Positions 22,321-34,377 of a DNA stretch of 64,000 bases are shown piece by piece. A program made the position numbers and the translations under genes. Below the pieces are notes generated by a model, which did no database searches, was not told where the DNA came from, and saw only the letters and a program-made list of their open reading frames with translations. This stretch comes from Sipunculus nudus (taxonomy: Eukaryota > Annelida > Sipuncula > Golfingiida > Sipunculidae), in assembly GCA_026874595.1 (NCBI GenBank), contig CM049309.1, positions 72,393,426 through 72,457,425 of the forward strand, given 5' to 3'. Each line of letters opens with the position of its first letter. Position 1 is the stretch's first letter.

Positions 22321-22979
22321 CGTCTATAAGGATTGAAAGGGTCTAATACACTGCCAGAAACAGCAAATGACGCATAAGTCGGATAAATACTTTCCAGAAA
22401 ACATATTGGTTATCCTCAAATAACGTTCCGATATACCAAGAATATCAATATCAAGTTTTTCAACAAGATTACTGACAAACTTGCCTGGTGGTCACTGAAT
22501 GAGGAGGACGTGTTTTGTTTTGGCTGCAGACCTTGCTTTAATTTTCAACCTAAAGGGATATTTCTGGCTCACAAATTTCATCCAGAAGGGGTAGGAAGGT
22601 GATGTTGCTTCTTTAAACCCCTCTGGTTAAAAATTTTGATTAGATAAATTTAAAATAGTAGCTAATTTTAAGTGAAAATATAATTCAATAGCCTTAACAA
22701 AAGGCTTTCAAAATTTTGGTGAAACCCACACCTGCAGGGTGCAAGTGTACTACACCAGGCAAGAGCAAGTTTGTGTCAATGTTCAGTGGGCCTTGTGAAG
22801 TGATGCGGAACATGTAAACTTTGTAGTGTGGCTGACCAAAACTTGAAATATATAGATATGTTATTATGAAAAAGAGACAGAGGTCACAGTCTATTTAACC
22901 ACGGGATTACGAAAAAGTAAAAGGATTAAAGGGGCTATCAGAAGAAGGGGATAGTGAAAGTGAAAATAAAATTACTGAG

Positions 22980-23668
22980 ATGGTTGGTATAACAGAGGAA
23001 ACACTCAAAAAACTACTTTCAGAGCAAAAAGAGGACTTAATTAAAGAATTTGATGAACGGTTGAGAAAATGTGTTGCAGGCTTGACTCAGAGGGTAGAAG
23101 TTCTTGAAACTGAGAATGAACAATTAATAGCTGAAGTGAAATCCCTGAGCCAAAAAAATAATGGTTGCAAAAGAAGCTGCTAAACAGGCTGAACTTAAGG
23201 TAACTGAATCCTTGAGGAGAGCTGTGGATAATGAACAATATAGCCGGCGTTCAAACCTCAAGGTTTATGGTATCCCTGAAGGGGGACAAAATAAAAACTG
23301 CAAAAAAAGCTGTCCTTGATATGATTAGACATAAACAGAAACTGTAATTGAGGACAGAGACATTGATATTGTACATCGTGTGGGAAAATATACGAAAACT
23401 GGAACAAAGGAGCCAAGGCCAATTGTAGCCAGATCTGTGCGTAGGGAGGATTAATTGCCAGTCATGAGGGAAAGACGCGCCCTGAAATGGACCAAAATGC
23501 TTATTGTGGATGATTTGTGCTATGCCTTGCTTGGAGTATTTCATAGGGTCAAATCAGACCCAAGAGTGGAGAGAGCATGGACATGAATATTTTTGTTCTT
23601 AATAAGAATAACCAGCGTCAATACAAAGTTGGGTATGGTGATGTCCTTGATGATGTTTTTAAGGAATA
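22980..23668 (+). pseudogene. LINE B ORF1 (broken, L1 ORF1-like)
   Basis: The first frame (67 codons) is a heptad-rich coiled coil (LTQRVEVLETENEQLIAEV). Downstream, in shifted frames, come QYSRRSNLKVYGIPEG, IDIVHRVGKY and a PRPIVAR segment. These are typical of the RNA-binding domain of L1-type ORF1 (Transposase_22-like), ending with FHRVKSDPRVERAW. Frame breaks lie near 23160, 23285, 23450 and 23580. The protein would bind the element's RNA. Confidence 0.75.
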
Positions 23669-23916
23669 AATATAGCAAGAAAGTAATCTGTATAACAGTG
23701 TTTGTTAACTAATGATGACTGTGAAATTCTGTTTTGGGTTTTGGTCAGCATACATAATATATCACATGTTGACTCATTGGCTCACACACACACATTGTTA
23801 CTGTTATGTCATTCTTGTATGTTGTTCTGTTTTTCTTGGTAATAAATATACACATTATTTAGTGCTACTTCAAATGACCAGAATATAAAAGGAAAGCAAA
23901 CATGTGATTATTGTAT

Positions 23917-26900
23917 ATGGAAATAGATGATCTATTAAATTTTTCTGTTCTTATTTTAAATGTTCGAGGTATTCAGGACTATTATAAGAGAAGAAAAATA
24001 TTTAATTGGTAATAAAAACGGGGTATGGCCAGGGGAATCTCCATGATACAGGAAACCCACTCAGTCGAAAAAAAATGGAAATGTTTGGAAGAATCAGTGG
24101 CGAGGTAGCAGTTATTTTGCCCATTGTTCATCTAAAAGTGCAGGAGTAAGTATATTAGTTGGAAGAGACCTTGATTTTGAAGGGATTAGTAAATATATAG
24201 ACCCAAAAGGGAGGGTTATTATCATACATTGTTTAATCCAAGGAAGCCAATTTCTTATTGTTAATTCCTACGCTCCAAACACAGAGCCAGAGCAAGTACA
24301 GTTTTACTCTGATCTTTTACAAAACATTAATAAATTTAACATAGAAACTGATATAAGGTTGATCTGGGAGGAGACTTTAACTTCCACTTTAGTGAAATAG
24401 ATGGGGATGGTGGTAATGTACATAACTTTAAATCAAAGTCAATTCGTGCAGTTCTTGCAATGATGGACCAGCTCGATTTGTGTGATATATGGAGAGTTAG
24501 GAATGAAAACTTGAAAAGATTTAAATGGCGATCATCGCACCCACTTATACAAAGGCGTTTAGATTATTTCTTAACATCTTCTAATCTTCAGTCAGTTGCA
24601 AAAAACTGCGATATAATACCGGCAGTAGCTACCGACCACTCTGCTATAATTCTTATTATTAACTCCTACCCTGAGCAGAAACATGGTCCCCCATTTTGGA
24701 AGTTCAACTCTTCACTTCTCAAAGATGAAAGTTATGTAAAAAATATAAGTGACAATTTAATATATTGGCAGCAAAATTATGAAAACAATAGTAATGCACA
24801 GATGCTATGGGAATATTTAAAATTTAAAATAAGAGAATTTACTATAAACTATAGTAAGAAAAAAGCTGTCCAGTCTAGGAAAAGACTTAAACAACTGGAG
24901 GAAAATGTAAAAAAATTGGAAAACTCTCAAACTATAGAAAATAACCAGTCCAATTACATTGAAGCTAAAGCCGAGCTTGAAGAATATTATGATAAAATAA
25001 CCAAGGGGATTTTTGTGCGATCACGGGTACAGTGGATAGAAGAAGGGGAAAAATCTACACATTATTTTCTTAATTTAGAAAAGAGAAATAAAAATAAATC
25101 TGTAATAAGAAAACTGTTACTTGATAATAAAGAAGTGACTACTAATTCAGAAATTTTGAAGGTTTTAAAACAGTTTTACTCTGAAAAATATACAAGGAAA
25201 TCAAACATAAATGAAAATGAATGCTTAAATTTTTTAAGAGATATAGACTTACCTAAACTTAAGAGTCAGATGCAGAAAAATGTGATGGTATTATTAGAAA
25301 AGGGGAAATTCATAAAGCACTTCTTCAGATAAAAAAAAATAAAGTCCCTGGAAATGACGGGTTAACAAAAGAATTTTACCTGAGCTCTTTTCCAGAGATT
25401 GGCGATCTTTTATTACATAGTATAAATGAAGCTTATGAGACTGGTGAATTGAGTTTAAGTCAGCGTCGAGCAGTTATAATCTTTATAGAGAAAAAGGGGA
25501 AAGATAATAGATTAATAAAAGCTTGGCGGCCTATAAGTTTGATGAATGTGGATACTAAAATTATTAGCAAAGTATTAGTCAAAAGATTTATTAATTTGTT
25601 ACCTGGTATTATTCACGCGGATCAAAGTGCTTTTGTCAAAAACAGATTTATTGGCGAACCTGTTCGGTTAATATCAGATATTTTATATTATGCAAACGAA
25701 GACAATATGGGTGGGCTTCTAGTAGGAGCAGACTTTGAATCTGCTTTTGATAATTTAGATCATAATTTTATGTTTTCAGTATTGGAAAAATACGGTTTTG
25801 GAGAGTCTTTCCGTCGATGGATTAACCTTTTGCATAACCAAGTTTAAAGTACGGTGTTAAATAATGGATTTAGTTCAGAATATTTTACTCTTAGTAGGGG
25901 TACCTGTCATGCAGGGTGACCCTTTAGCATCATATTTATTTATACTCTCACTGGAAGTATTAGGAGAAATGATAAGGAAGAATGAGAGGGTAAAAGGAAT
26001 AAAGATAAATAACTTAGAAGTAAAGATGTGTATGTACGCCGATGATACAACCTTGTTTTTAAAAGACCTTGATTATTAACATAATGTTCTCGCTATATTT
26101 GATGTATATTCGACATATTCTTCATTGAAAATAAATCTGGGTAAGTCTGAAATCGCATGGATGGGTAAATGGAAAAATAAAGCTGACAATCCATTCCAAC
26201 TTAAATTAGTAATTTTAAAACAGGACGCCATGAAAATACTTGATATATATTATTCATATAACCAGAAACTTGTGGACGATCTTAATTTTAACAGATGTCT
26301 TGAAAATTTGAAGAAGGTATTAAATATATGGAAGGGTAGATCACTCACCGTTTACGGACGCATAGAGGTAGTTAGATCACTAGCTGTTTCTAAAGTACTA
26401 TATATGTAATGAATATGCTTGAACCTCCTAAAAGATTTTGTAATGAAGTACAAGATACTATAAATAAATTTGTTTGGAAAAATAGTAGGGCTAAGGTAAA
26501 ATTTAGCACATCAATTGGGTCATATACTTTGGGCGGATCAAAGCTACCAAATATGGATATACGATATAAAACACAAAGAATAATTTGGGTAGCTAATCTT
26601 ATCAGGAAATGTAAAGGAACAGCTAGAACCCTACTTGATATGAAGTGTAAAGCTATCGGGGGTATAGACGGAATTCACCAGAACTATGATATTAAATGTT
26701 TTCCAAAGTCCTGTGCTCCATTTTATTTAGCATGTTTTAGAGAATGGTGTAACTATGCTAACAGTCCACCAACAACTTTAGCAGAGATAACAAGTCAATT
26801 CTTATGGAATAACAAATATATATTGGTTAATAATCAATCAGTATTTTATCGCAGTCTCTTTGACATGAATGTAAAATATTTAAGGGATATAATTGATGAA

Positions 26901-27660
26901 AATGGTAATTTCAAAGCATTTATGGAACTCGATTTCGCCAAAAGAAGTGCATCGTTAGAACTATGTTTTCATTGAACAGCCTTATATGTGCTATACCAAG
27001 TGATTGGAAGAGAAAACTCCAAATTGATGTTATGATTATAAAAATGGCAATAAAGAAGAATATTTGTTAAAATTAGATAGTAGAACAGTGTATCAAAAGC
27101 TGGTAAGCTATTTGTTTAGTGCCTGCATGTGTGAATAGACTACGGGATAACGGTCTGGAGTATTGGCAACAAGCATATGAAGGAATCTATAGTTGCACAA
27201 ATGAAACATACCTTCGTGAGTTTCAGTTTAAAATTATAAATCATTATCTACCCGTCCACAAGAATCTTTCTAGATGGAACTTGTTAGACTCTCCAAGGTG
27301 TAATTATTGTTTTGTCTATAATGAATCAATTGCTCATTTTTTTACTGTAATACAGCAAGGAACCTCTATATACAAAAGAGAGAATGGTTGAAAGCAGTAA
27401 ATCTTATTTTGCCAGACTATAATCAATGTAATATTTTATATGGTTGTTTTCCAGTGACTGTGGATGATGTGTTGATAAATACTGTGATTCTTGTTTATAA
27501 ATATGTACTATATAGCAGCAGATGTGAAAAACATGGAAATTTATTTCAGGTAGTTAAAGGTAAATTAAAAGACATGCAAAATACTGAATATCTCATAGCA
27601 TGTAAAAATAATAAATTAAACCTTCACCTAAAAAATGGTCACCAGTTAGGCAGCTCTTGA
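23917..27660 (+). pseudogene. LINE B ORF2: endonuclease and reverse transcriptase (broken)
   Basis: The endonuclease starts NFSVLILNVRGIQDYYKRR and continues with NSYAPNTEPEQ (about 24272). RT signatures are KVPGNDGLTKEFY (25345), AWRPISLMNVDTKIISK (25530), QSAFVKNRFI and GADFESAFDNLDH, CHAGDPL-like (25910), and an intact catalytic box MYADDTTLF at 26032-26058. The C-terminal part includes SRWNLLDSPRCNYC with a cysteine/histidine pattern. Stops or frameshifts occur near 24000, 24370, 25330, 25845, 26078, 26408 and 26975. Composition is AT-rich. The order and motifs fit the L1/Tx1 group. Confidence 0.85.
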
Positions 27661-27880
27661 GCTAATGTGTATTTATGTAATTATGTTTCCCTTCAAGTAA
27701 GATGTATTGAATGTCAGGTTTGTATGGATGTCCTTGTCATTACATGTATCTATGTTACATGTGTGTAAACAACATCTGTATGTGGTGCAATAAAAAAAAA
27801 AGATTGCTGACAAAAGCTGCACAAGGCATAATGCCTCTAGCATTAAAACATGCAATATTAAGTGACATATTCATATTACT

Positions 27881-28792
27881 TTAATGACTTGACCTGTGCT
27901 TCCTCGAAGAGGAAGCAGTAAATATTCTTGTTTTACCAAGTTTCCTAGCACACCACTTTCTTATATATAACCCTCTCGGCCAAAAATGCCGGTTACATTT
28001 ACAGTCAATAGAATCCTCAGGAACCTTGATATATACTCCGCATAACCCCTGATCTTTGCCTGGAAAAATCTTTACAAAAATACATTTAACTTTCCGCGAC
28101 TTCAGATAATCGGCGATGGTTCTTGCCGCAAATGGGCTCCTGATGTTCCCCAGATAAAATCCACAGTGCCTGACACTTTCTGTTTCCAGTTTGCCGTCTT
28201 CTGATGCACGATTGACGTCTGTTGATTCCTGATTAACAGTTGTCGATTCAGGTACCAAAGGTGCATCGATTAGCGTCCCAGATCATTGTACATCAGTTAC
28301 TTGCTGAACTGAGTTAATGTTTTGCGTAAGATCACACACAGGACTCGTTTAATGAGAACATTCCCTTTGAACACACGGAATTTGAGGAGCGTAATATGTC
28401 ATCATCGTTTAACTGTAACCTTTCCTCTGCTGTAAGTGTGTTCACGAGTGTGTACGTACTGGTAGTTCTAACTTGATCTGGACTGCCTCCAGAGGGCGCC
28501 ACGGGCGCTGGCGAATGAGAACGAACAACCTCACTAAACGGCGTGTTTTTTTGGTGTTTTTGATGGTATGTCTCGGATAATGTCTGTCGAAGAGTTGTGA
28601 TAGATCTGGCCATTGATTCGATTTTACACAAGGCGTCAGACAGACTGTTCTCCAATTCTCTAATGATTTTTTTTTTGCCTTTTGTTTTCTGACTTTATTC
28701 TCTCATAGTATTCTTCGATTGAAATTAAAAGACCCCTCAAGTTTTACTAAATTATCTTTGTACTTCTCAGCTTTTTCTGCTGAGTGCGTCAT
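27881..28792 (-). pseudogene. LINE A ORF1 (broken)
   Basis: This is a gag-like ORF1. The N-terminal half has coiled-coil character (residues ENSLSDALCKIESMARSI). The C-terminal half carries FYLGNI, CGVYIKVPED and FWPRGLYIRKW, a pattern common at the end of LINE ORF1 proteins that package the RNA. At least two frame breaks lie near 28705 and 28260-28332. The likely start is ATG at 28792 and the stop is the TAA at 27881. The ORF2 start follows directly, which supports assigning both to one element. Confidence 0.75.
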
Positions 28793-28825
28793 CCGGGCTT
28801 TCAGCGGAGCAAACTTTGCCGATTG

Positions 28826-28925
28826 CCATAGGCGTAGATCCCGGGGGGGATGGGGGTATATATACCCCCCAATATTTGACAAGGGGGGTATGGCCCATTT
28901 TATTATACCCCCCCCCCCCCCCCCA
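28826..28925. repeat. G/C-run repeat with GGCGTAG end
   Basis: ggcgtagatcccgggggg is followed by GGTATATATACC and a run of about 18 C. It resembles the CAGGGGCGTAGCCA family end at 10677 and borders LINE A. Confidence 0.4.
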
Positions 28926-30456
28926 ATGTTTTGACTATGTGTAGGATAAAATTGGGCTTTTCAGTTTTTTTTTCACACTTTAAAACCCTGCCACAGAATT
29001 CATAATTAAAATGGGATGTCTTCAGTTTTTGCTGTCAAAACGCTTGGATTTTAAACAGTGGAAGAGGAAAACCCACAAATATGCTGAAGAAACATAAATC
29101 AGTAATTTACCACATTAGTCACATTTGGCTTAACAGCGCCTTTGCCTCAACTAAATCAAAGAACGAAACCAATTATTTTGTAAATCTTTTAACCCTTTGG
29201 ATGCCGGTGATCATTTTCATAGAAAAATTGTAAACCCATCATCTAATAAGCAAACATAAAAGATCACATGCTTTACAAGATCATAAGTAGAGAAAATATG
29301 CTTACTTAATTATTGTAGCATATTTCTTTCTAAGATATGTATTCAACAAATTTAAACAAAAATGACTCAATGAATACAACTTCACAAAACATCCTCCTTT
29401 TGTTAATATTCATCTGCTTGAACTGGAAGAATGAATTTAACAAACTGAAAAGTTAACATCAATTGCCCATAATTCAAATAGGTTTCCTGAAGAGATTTCT
29501 TAGATAATATGGAAGTGATGTGAAAAATCTTGATACTAGAAATATTTTGCAATGTCTTATGGGTTTACCAAAAATGAGAAATAGCATAATTTTGGTGACA
29601 GAATTATTTGGATAGCATAGGAATTATCTGGTACCAATAGGCTAAGGTATGCACTTCTCTCCTCAGATCTTGTACCTACAAGTCACATTTTCACATTGAA
29701 GGGTTGTGTACACTGACATCAGTTATTTTATGTAAAATCGAAGCATTTTTAAGTATGATAGGTATATATATATGTTGACTTACTTTTAATGAGGAACTAA
29801 TTGGTCGCGAAAAACTCACGATATAGCAAGGAACTTTTTCAACATTGTATCGTTCAGTAAATTTGAAAAAAAAAACATCCAGAGTGACACATCCGGGGAG
29901 GACAACAGGTTGAGTTTTGTGAAAAAGAACATCACGACACCAGTGCCAAGGTAAGTAAAGGAAAGTTTTCTTTATCTAAGTAAAGTTAAAATATGGGTTG
30001 AAGTTAATAATATCAAATCCAATGGTATAGTATAACATGGGCTTCACATGGGCATTATATCGCATTCCATCAAGTTTCGAAGCGTGCATGTTTGTGCAGG
30101 CACGCAAACGGTAGGCTTAAATTTCCACTAGGGGAAAAATTAGGCTTACCTCCTAGGCCTAGCTAGATAATTTGGTTTGGCCGAAATTATTCTGAACGAG
30201 TAGCTGTGGCGATTGCTATCAATCAACATACAGAATAGCTCAGGAAGGGAATTATTTCAGGGAGTTGGAGGCAGGCCTATAGGCCTATTATATGTATGGT
30301 AAATATGGACAGATTCTAGGGTCACAATAAGTCGTGTAGCCCTTAACCCGAGAGAAAATCTAATGCATGGGGTATTCATTTCACTTTTATTACACCATAG
30401 GAAAGGTTTCATAAGATGTAGGCCTATGTGCGAAAGTTATAATCTCTTGTTCATTG
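28926..30456. other. Non-coding stretch
   Basis: AT-rich, no supported gene or definable repeat. Confidence 0.4.
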
Positions 30457-30865
30457 TGTTATAGGTTCTCCTTTTATTGTGTGACACGGGCGTTACTCGT
30501 GTAGTTTAATCCGTACTGGTTGAATTTTTAGTCATGTGAGCCTTGGGTTTTCACGCCTGGTCGTGGGTCACGTGATGAGCCTGGTGTGTGGAGATACATA
30601 GCGATGTCTTTCTAGAGAATTCCTGAAGTGCATGTTTACTGTGATTGGGCAAGAACATATACACTGTTTCGAGAAGTGGGAGAGGTGTAAAATGAGGTGT
30701 AAAATTATATAAAGGGGCTGTTGTTTAGAACCAGAGGGCAGAGACAGCACAGCAGATTCCAGCGGACGCAGAAGCGTATGTCAGATTCTAAGGCTTTATC
30801 CGACGAATGCGGCAATTATACATTTTCAAAGACTTTCTCCTGGATTTTATGCATACGGACTTCAG
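30457..30865 (+). mobile_element. Truncated second copy of the 17082 LTR
   Basis: It begins TGTTATAGG and shares GTGTGACACGGGCGT, TCCGTACTGGTTGAA, TATATAAAGGGGCTG, TTCCAGCGGACGCAGAAG and TCCTGGATTTTATGCAT with the LTR at 17082. The right-hand third is missing, cut by the hAT-like fragment. Confidence 0.75.
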
Positions 30866-30892
30866 TTTGCATTTTGGATGTTGCAAGAACTT

Positions 30893-31615
30893 TCTATCAA
30901 GTAATTGTAATTGTAATTTATTACATTTTCAATTCCTGGAAAGTAATTGTAATTGAAATCGATTGCTTTTGAAAAGAAATTGTTTGAACAATTAATTTTC
31001 AATAAAACTTTCTCGTATATCTCAGGCTACTAGTTAATTTTAACTGGATAAAAAGTTTCCCATCAAAACTATCCCAATGTAAAGACTTCAGGTTACCCCC
31101 GGTAAACCGTTAATGGAAACACAAATCACTTTAAAGTTATTCCTGTGGGTAGCCTGAATCTAATTTCAGGTTAAATCCACAATGTTTAGATTTCAATGAT
31201 AAATTTGAATGCTTTTAACCAATGATATATCATTTCAATAAACCCCATGAAAGACACAAGATCTTAAAGGTTGAATCAGTCTTACAAAAGTTGTCGCTTA
31301 TTGTTAACAATATTATTTAGTGTATTTTTATGACTTGTACTCTTTGTTAATATACATATCCTACTACGATTCATTTTTATTTAATTCATTAAATTTGTTA
31401 CGACTGTGTTAAAATGTTAAGTGCTCAAACCAATTCCTAACCCAGTTGCTGTTCTTGCATGAGGTAAATGGTCTAAAAACACAAAAATAATTGCAAATGT
31501 AATTGCGATTTCTTTGGGAAGTTATTGTTATTGTAATCGATTGCTTTTCTGAAACACAAGAGAAATTGTAATTTTAATCGAGTACTTTTTAAAGTAAATG
31601 TATTTGTAAAAGTGA
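30893..31615. mobile_element. Truncated copy of the hAT-like element
   Basis: Same orientation as the 14269 copy, sharing AATAAACCCCATGAAAGACA and the TTCTTGCATGAGGTAAATGG block near the other end. Both terminal motifs are lost. It abuts the truncated LTR at 30457. Confidence 0.65.
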
Positions 31616-31699
31616 AATGGTCATATCCATTGACCGATCGATTTTCGATAACTCATCGATATTCACATGTAAAGAAAATCAGTTTCACACACCGAGCCT

Positions 31700-31711
31700 T
31701 ACACACACACC

Positions 31712-31757
<46 letters not shown>
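31700..31757. repeat. (CA)n(TA)n microsatellite
   Basis: CA units pass into TA units, similar to the one at 8220. Confidence 0.95.
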
Positions 31758-31759
<2 letters not shown>

Positions 31760-31989
31760 AGCATGTAGTTAAACAAGACTAAGAATTTGATTTTTTCAAT
31801 GAACGGTAATATATTAAAAAGTTTAATACATCTGATATGTTTATAAATAATACCAAAAAAAAAAACAAACTAACATATCCCTCCGGTCATTATGTAATAC
31901 ACTTTACCAATCATATGTCGCACAAGCATTAATCGCCTTAATATAAAATTTGCCTAGAATGTAACTGGAATGAGAATCTTAATTCGTTT

Positions 31990-34377
31990 TCAGAGAATTC
32001 GGTTATCTTTTCCGTTCAAAAATAAAATTGAATACTTTACTGAGGTGCTAACTGTTAATACTGATATAAAACATAATATCATAATGATTATTAATGTCAT
32101 ATATCGTTTACATGGTCGAGTCGTTTTGATCCTGTATACAAACATGATGTATCCGTATAGAATAAAACCTGCTAAACTTATATATAAATGAGAATGATAG
32201 TTTTTTATTTCACCTCGTGACAACCTTTGAGACGGTATATATGGAATGTGAACTTTGACTTTTCGGGATCTATCTAACAAAATAAAACTGTGATGCATCC
32301 GGTCCGTATGTACAAAATGCTCCAAAACAAATTTGGCACCGTTTCTAAGTTGAATGCGTATTTCGTGTAAGTTTTGCCGTAGATATTTAATCCTAAAATT
32401 TCCTATTTGATTTTCTTGACCATAAAAAACGTACACCACGGTTTCTGACAGGGAGTTTCGAAGTGGAAACGTTACATTGAGATGGGATAAGAAATTTGGA
32501 AATCCTTGAGTTTTGTATTTGTAATTAGTAATATTAGCTGAAGGATTTTGTCCTCTTGCGCTGGCCCAGAGGATAGACAAGCTTTCCCCACTGTCGACAT
32601 TGGCTCCCTTTAATCCACTATCGTGTGTAAAAGCTGAGAACCGCTTGAAAACATTGTTAAAATTTGCACTAAAATGCGTAACAGGGCTGTCGTAGGTCCT
32701 GCTCACGTGATCCACAACGACCAGAAGATCCTCCCGTAAAAGTATGAGAGCTCGGTAGACGCTTCTTAGTTTTAAGGACGGATGGTAAGCCGATGACGCC
32801 TCCCCAGTGACGTAGACAATCCCTTCCTGGACGCCATGTTCTATTATCTGACCACGTGACAACTGCTGTTCCTTAGTCCGTGTTCCCAACCATTTCCTGC
32901 AATCTCCTAACTGTCCCGCAAATGGCGCAAGACATGGACTTTCACTGGATGGAGCGAAGGTGAGAATGTTATTAAACTGGCTGTGTTTAGCAGAATAATG
33001 GTTTTCTGTAATGAAAGGCTTCCCTAATGGATAAAAAGTGAATGAATTCTGGTCCGGGTGTTCATGGCCGGCGTTAAACGATTCCCAGCCTTTAATGAAG
33101 CGAGGAGTTTTACTGTTTAATTTGTTAGCTAAATGGTACACGGCTTTTCCGCCAATATAGCCTGATTTGAAAGAAAGGAATGTCCGTTTACTGTCATCAC
33201 GTTTTATTTGTGATTTGTATGTGAAAACACCCCAGTCGTGAAATAAGTGGGGTTCCGAGCTACCATACCCGATAGGGGGCGTTGGTGACAATGCTGGGTC
33301 ATACCATAAAAACTCCGTATGGAATGTGGTGTATTTATGGGCTCTTGGTATGTCTGCATGGTCCCTGTATTTAAAAATCTGTTCTGCCAGCCAATTGCCT
33401 GACCCGTTTTTCATCACAATCGTGTCGAGGAAAACTAAGTGGCTTTCGGGTCCATAAAACCAGCCTCGCGGACTATCTGCGATACCAAGAGACTCCGAAA
33501 ACCCCGGAAGAACAGTGTGGTAGTAGTAGGCGAAATGTTCCCGTAACCATACATTCCCACTGTGGTCAATATTACGGTGTCTTTTTGCTAAATATATATA
33601 CATTGAAAATGATCTGAAAGTGTATGTGGTATATCCTACCCCCTCATCTAGAGACCCGTCCGTTATATGGGAAAGAGTTCTCATGTTGCGCTCGAGAAAT
33701 GCAAAAGCTTGCGACCTCCACGCATGCGCCTCCTTCGTGTACATTGAAGAAACAAGGGAACCAATGAAAATGGACACCACGTTTGTGGCCACGTGATTTT
33801 GTAGATATGCCGAACCCCACCACTCCGCTTTGAAACACTCAAACATGTGTCTTGTAACGTTGATTATTTTATTAGAATAGAGCACACGCCTTTTGTTATC
33901 CAGAACAGGCCACAAAAAATCGAAGGCCGTTGCATAACCAACCAACTGGTGGGCCACCGGTACCTGGTCCGAGGGTCCTGACGCCACATACCAGCTGTCG
34001 TATGACGTCATTCGATCCATGTAAACCAACAAGAAGTCATGGAGTGCTTTGTCTTCAGGATACAACACATAATATAAAGCTAACGGTGGTAAATTATTTC
34101 CATATATCTCATTCCATTTGGCAGAAAACAACTTTTGAGATGTCGGTGGGAGTGCTTTTTTGGTGTCGCTCATGACGTCATCTCGTGCCGTTTTGAGTTT
34201 CGTTGTAATATGCCTATGAGTCGTCCGTGCTGCCAGACGTAAGTTTGGGAGGCTGGTACTGTTGAAGTATAACATTGGAAACTGAGACTTCGCAGGTAGT
34301 TTTAAGAACGATTCTGTTGATGCTACAGATAGGTGCAGCGACAACAATATACTTGGCACTAATATAATGTTGACCAT
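31990..34377 (-). CDS. Dermatan-sulfate-epimerase-like protein, copy 2 (795 aa)
   Basis: This is a paralogue of the gene at 4550-6844, collinear without gaps through the catalytic domain. It has the same signal peptide region (about 1-20), the same sequons and the same triad positions: His195, Tyr249 and His438 in NAGHEHPDQ. Residues about 45-330 are almost identical to copy 1; the last third differs more. After the shared membrane helix (about 730-749) the reading frame continues 31 residues further than copy 1 and adds a second hydrophobic stretch (TLIIIMILCFISVLTVS), so the C terminus could cross the membrane twice. I chose the ATG at 34377 because it matches copy 1 and has accATGG context. 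An in-frame ATG at 34395 lies inside a 14-base segment absent from copy 1. The longer open frame starting at 34467 crosses the intron acceptor and is unlikely to be translated. Confidence 0.9.
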   Translation of the reverse strand: MVNIILVPSILLSLHLSVASTESFLKLPAKSQFPMLYFNSTSLPNLRLAARTTHRHITTKLKTARDDVMSDTKKALPPTSQKLFSAKWNEIYGNNLPPLALYYVLYPEDKALHDFLLVYMDRMTSYDSWYVASGPSDQVPVAHQLVGYATAFDFLWPVLDNKRRVLYSNKIINVTRHMFECFKAEWWGSAYLQNHVATNVVSIFIGSLVSSMYTKEAHAWRSQAFAFLERNMRTLSHITDGSLDEGVGYTTYTFRSFSMYIYLAKRHRNIDHSGNVWLREHFAYYYHTVLPGFSESLGIADSPRGWFYGPESHLVFLDTIVMKNGSGNWLAEQIFKYRDHADIPRAHKYTTFHTEFLWYDPALSPTPPIGYGSSEPHLFHDWGVFTYKSQIKRDDSKRTFLSFKSGYIGGKAVYHLANKLNSKTPRFIKGWESFNAGHEHPDQNSFTFYPLGKPFITENHYSAKHSQFNNILTFAPSSESPCLAPFAGQLGDCRKWLGTRTKEQQLSRGQIIEHGVQEGIVYVTGEASSAYHPSLKLRSVYRALILLREDLLVVVDHVSRTYDSPVTHFSANFNNVFKRFSAFTHDSGLKGANVDSGESLSILWASARGQNPSANITNYKYKTQGFPNFLSHLNVTFPLRNSLSETVVYVFYGQENQIGNFRIKYLRQNLHEIRIQLRNGAKFVLEHFVHTDRMHHSFILLDRSRKVKVHIPYIPSQRLSRGEIKNYHSHLYISLAGFILYGYIMFVYRIKTTRPCKRYMTLIIIMILCFISVLTVSTSVKYSILFLNGKDNRIL

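Larger units (their letters stand above)
22465..27814 (+). mobile_element. LINE B: near-full-length L1/Tx1-like non-LTR retrotransposon
   Basis: The element fills 22480-27799 (about 5.3 kb) and is flanked by a 15-bp target duplication: AAGATTACTGACAAA at 22465-22479 and AAGATTGCTGACAAA at 27800-27814, one mismatch. It has about 500 bp of 5'UTR, a coiled-coil ORF1, an endonuclease-RT ORF2, and an A-rich tail (TAAAAAAAAA at 27791). Multiple stops and frameshifts make it inactive. It lies inside ORF2 of LINE A in the opposite orientation and is therefore younger. Confidence 0.9.
18412..27874 (-). pseudogene. LINE A ORF2: endonuclease-reverse transcriptase (split, broken)
   Basis: The first 25 codons (27874-27800) read MNMSLNIACFNARGIMP, a typical endonuclease start, and resume at 22479 with LVEKLDIDILGISE. 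Endonuclease motifs continue with VGDFNCS (about 21448) and SDHLPI (21190-21207). RT segments include FAYQKGQSS and FLDSRSAFD (about 20000-20100), GVLSPF, and an active-site box read as QADD instead of YADD (19694-19705). A CCHC-like knuckle (CHNC...H) lies near 18640-18735. Several frameshifts are present, for example near 19960, 20510, 18980 and 18660. It once copied the element into genomic DNA. Confidence 0.85.
18265..28825 (-). mobile_element. LINE A: non-LTR retrotransposon split by two later insertions
   Basis: On the minus strand it reads ORF1 (28792 to 27881), then ORF2 starting 7 bases after the ORF1 stop (ATG at 27874). ORF2 is interrupted at 27800/22479 by LINE B and at 22312/21704 by a 607-bp element, and ends near 18412. 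Removing both insertions leaves about 4.6 kb. ORF2 has an apurinic-like endonuclease, reverse transcriptase and a C-terminal CCHC-like knuckle, so it belongs to the ORF1+ORF2 LINE groups of the I/CR1/Jockey type. I cannot fix the clade. Frame breaks show it is dead. Confidence 0.85.
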
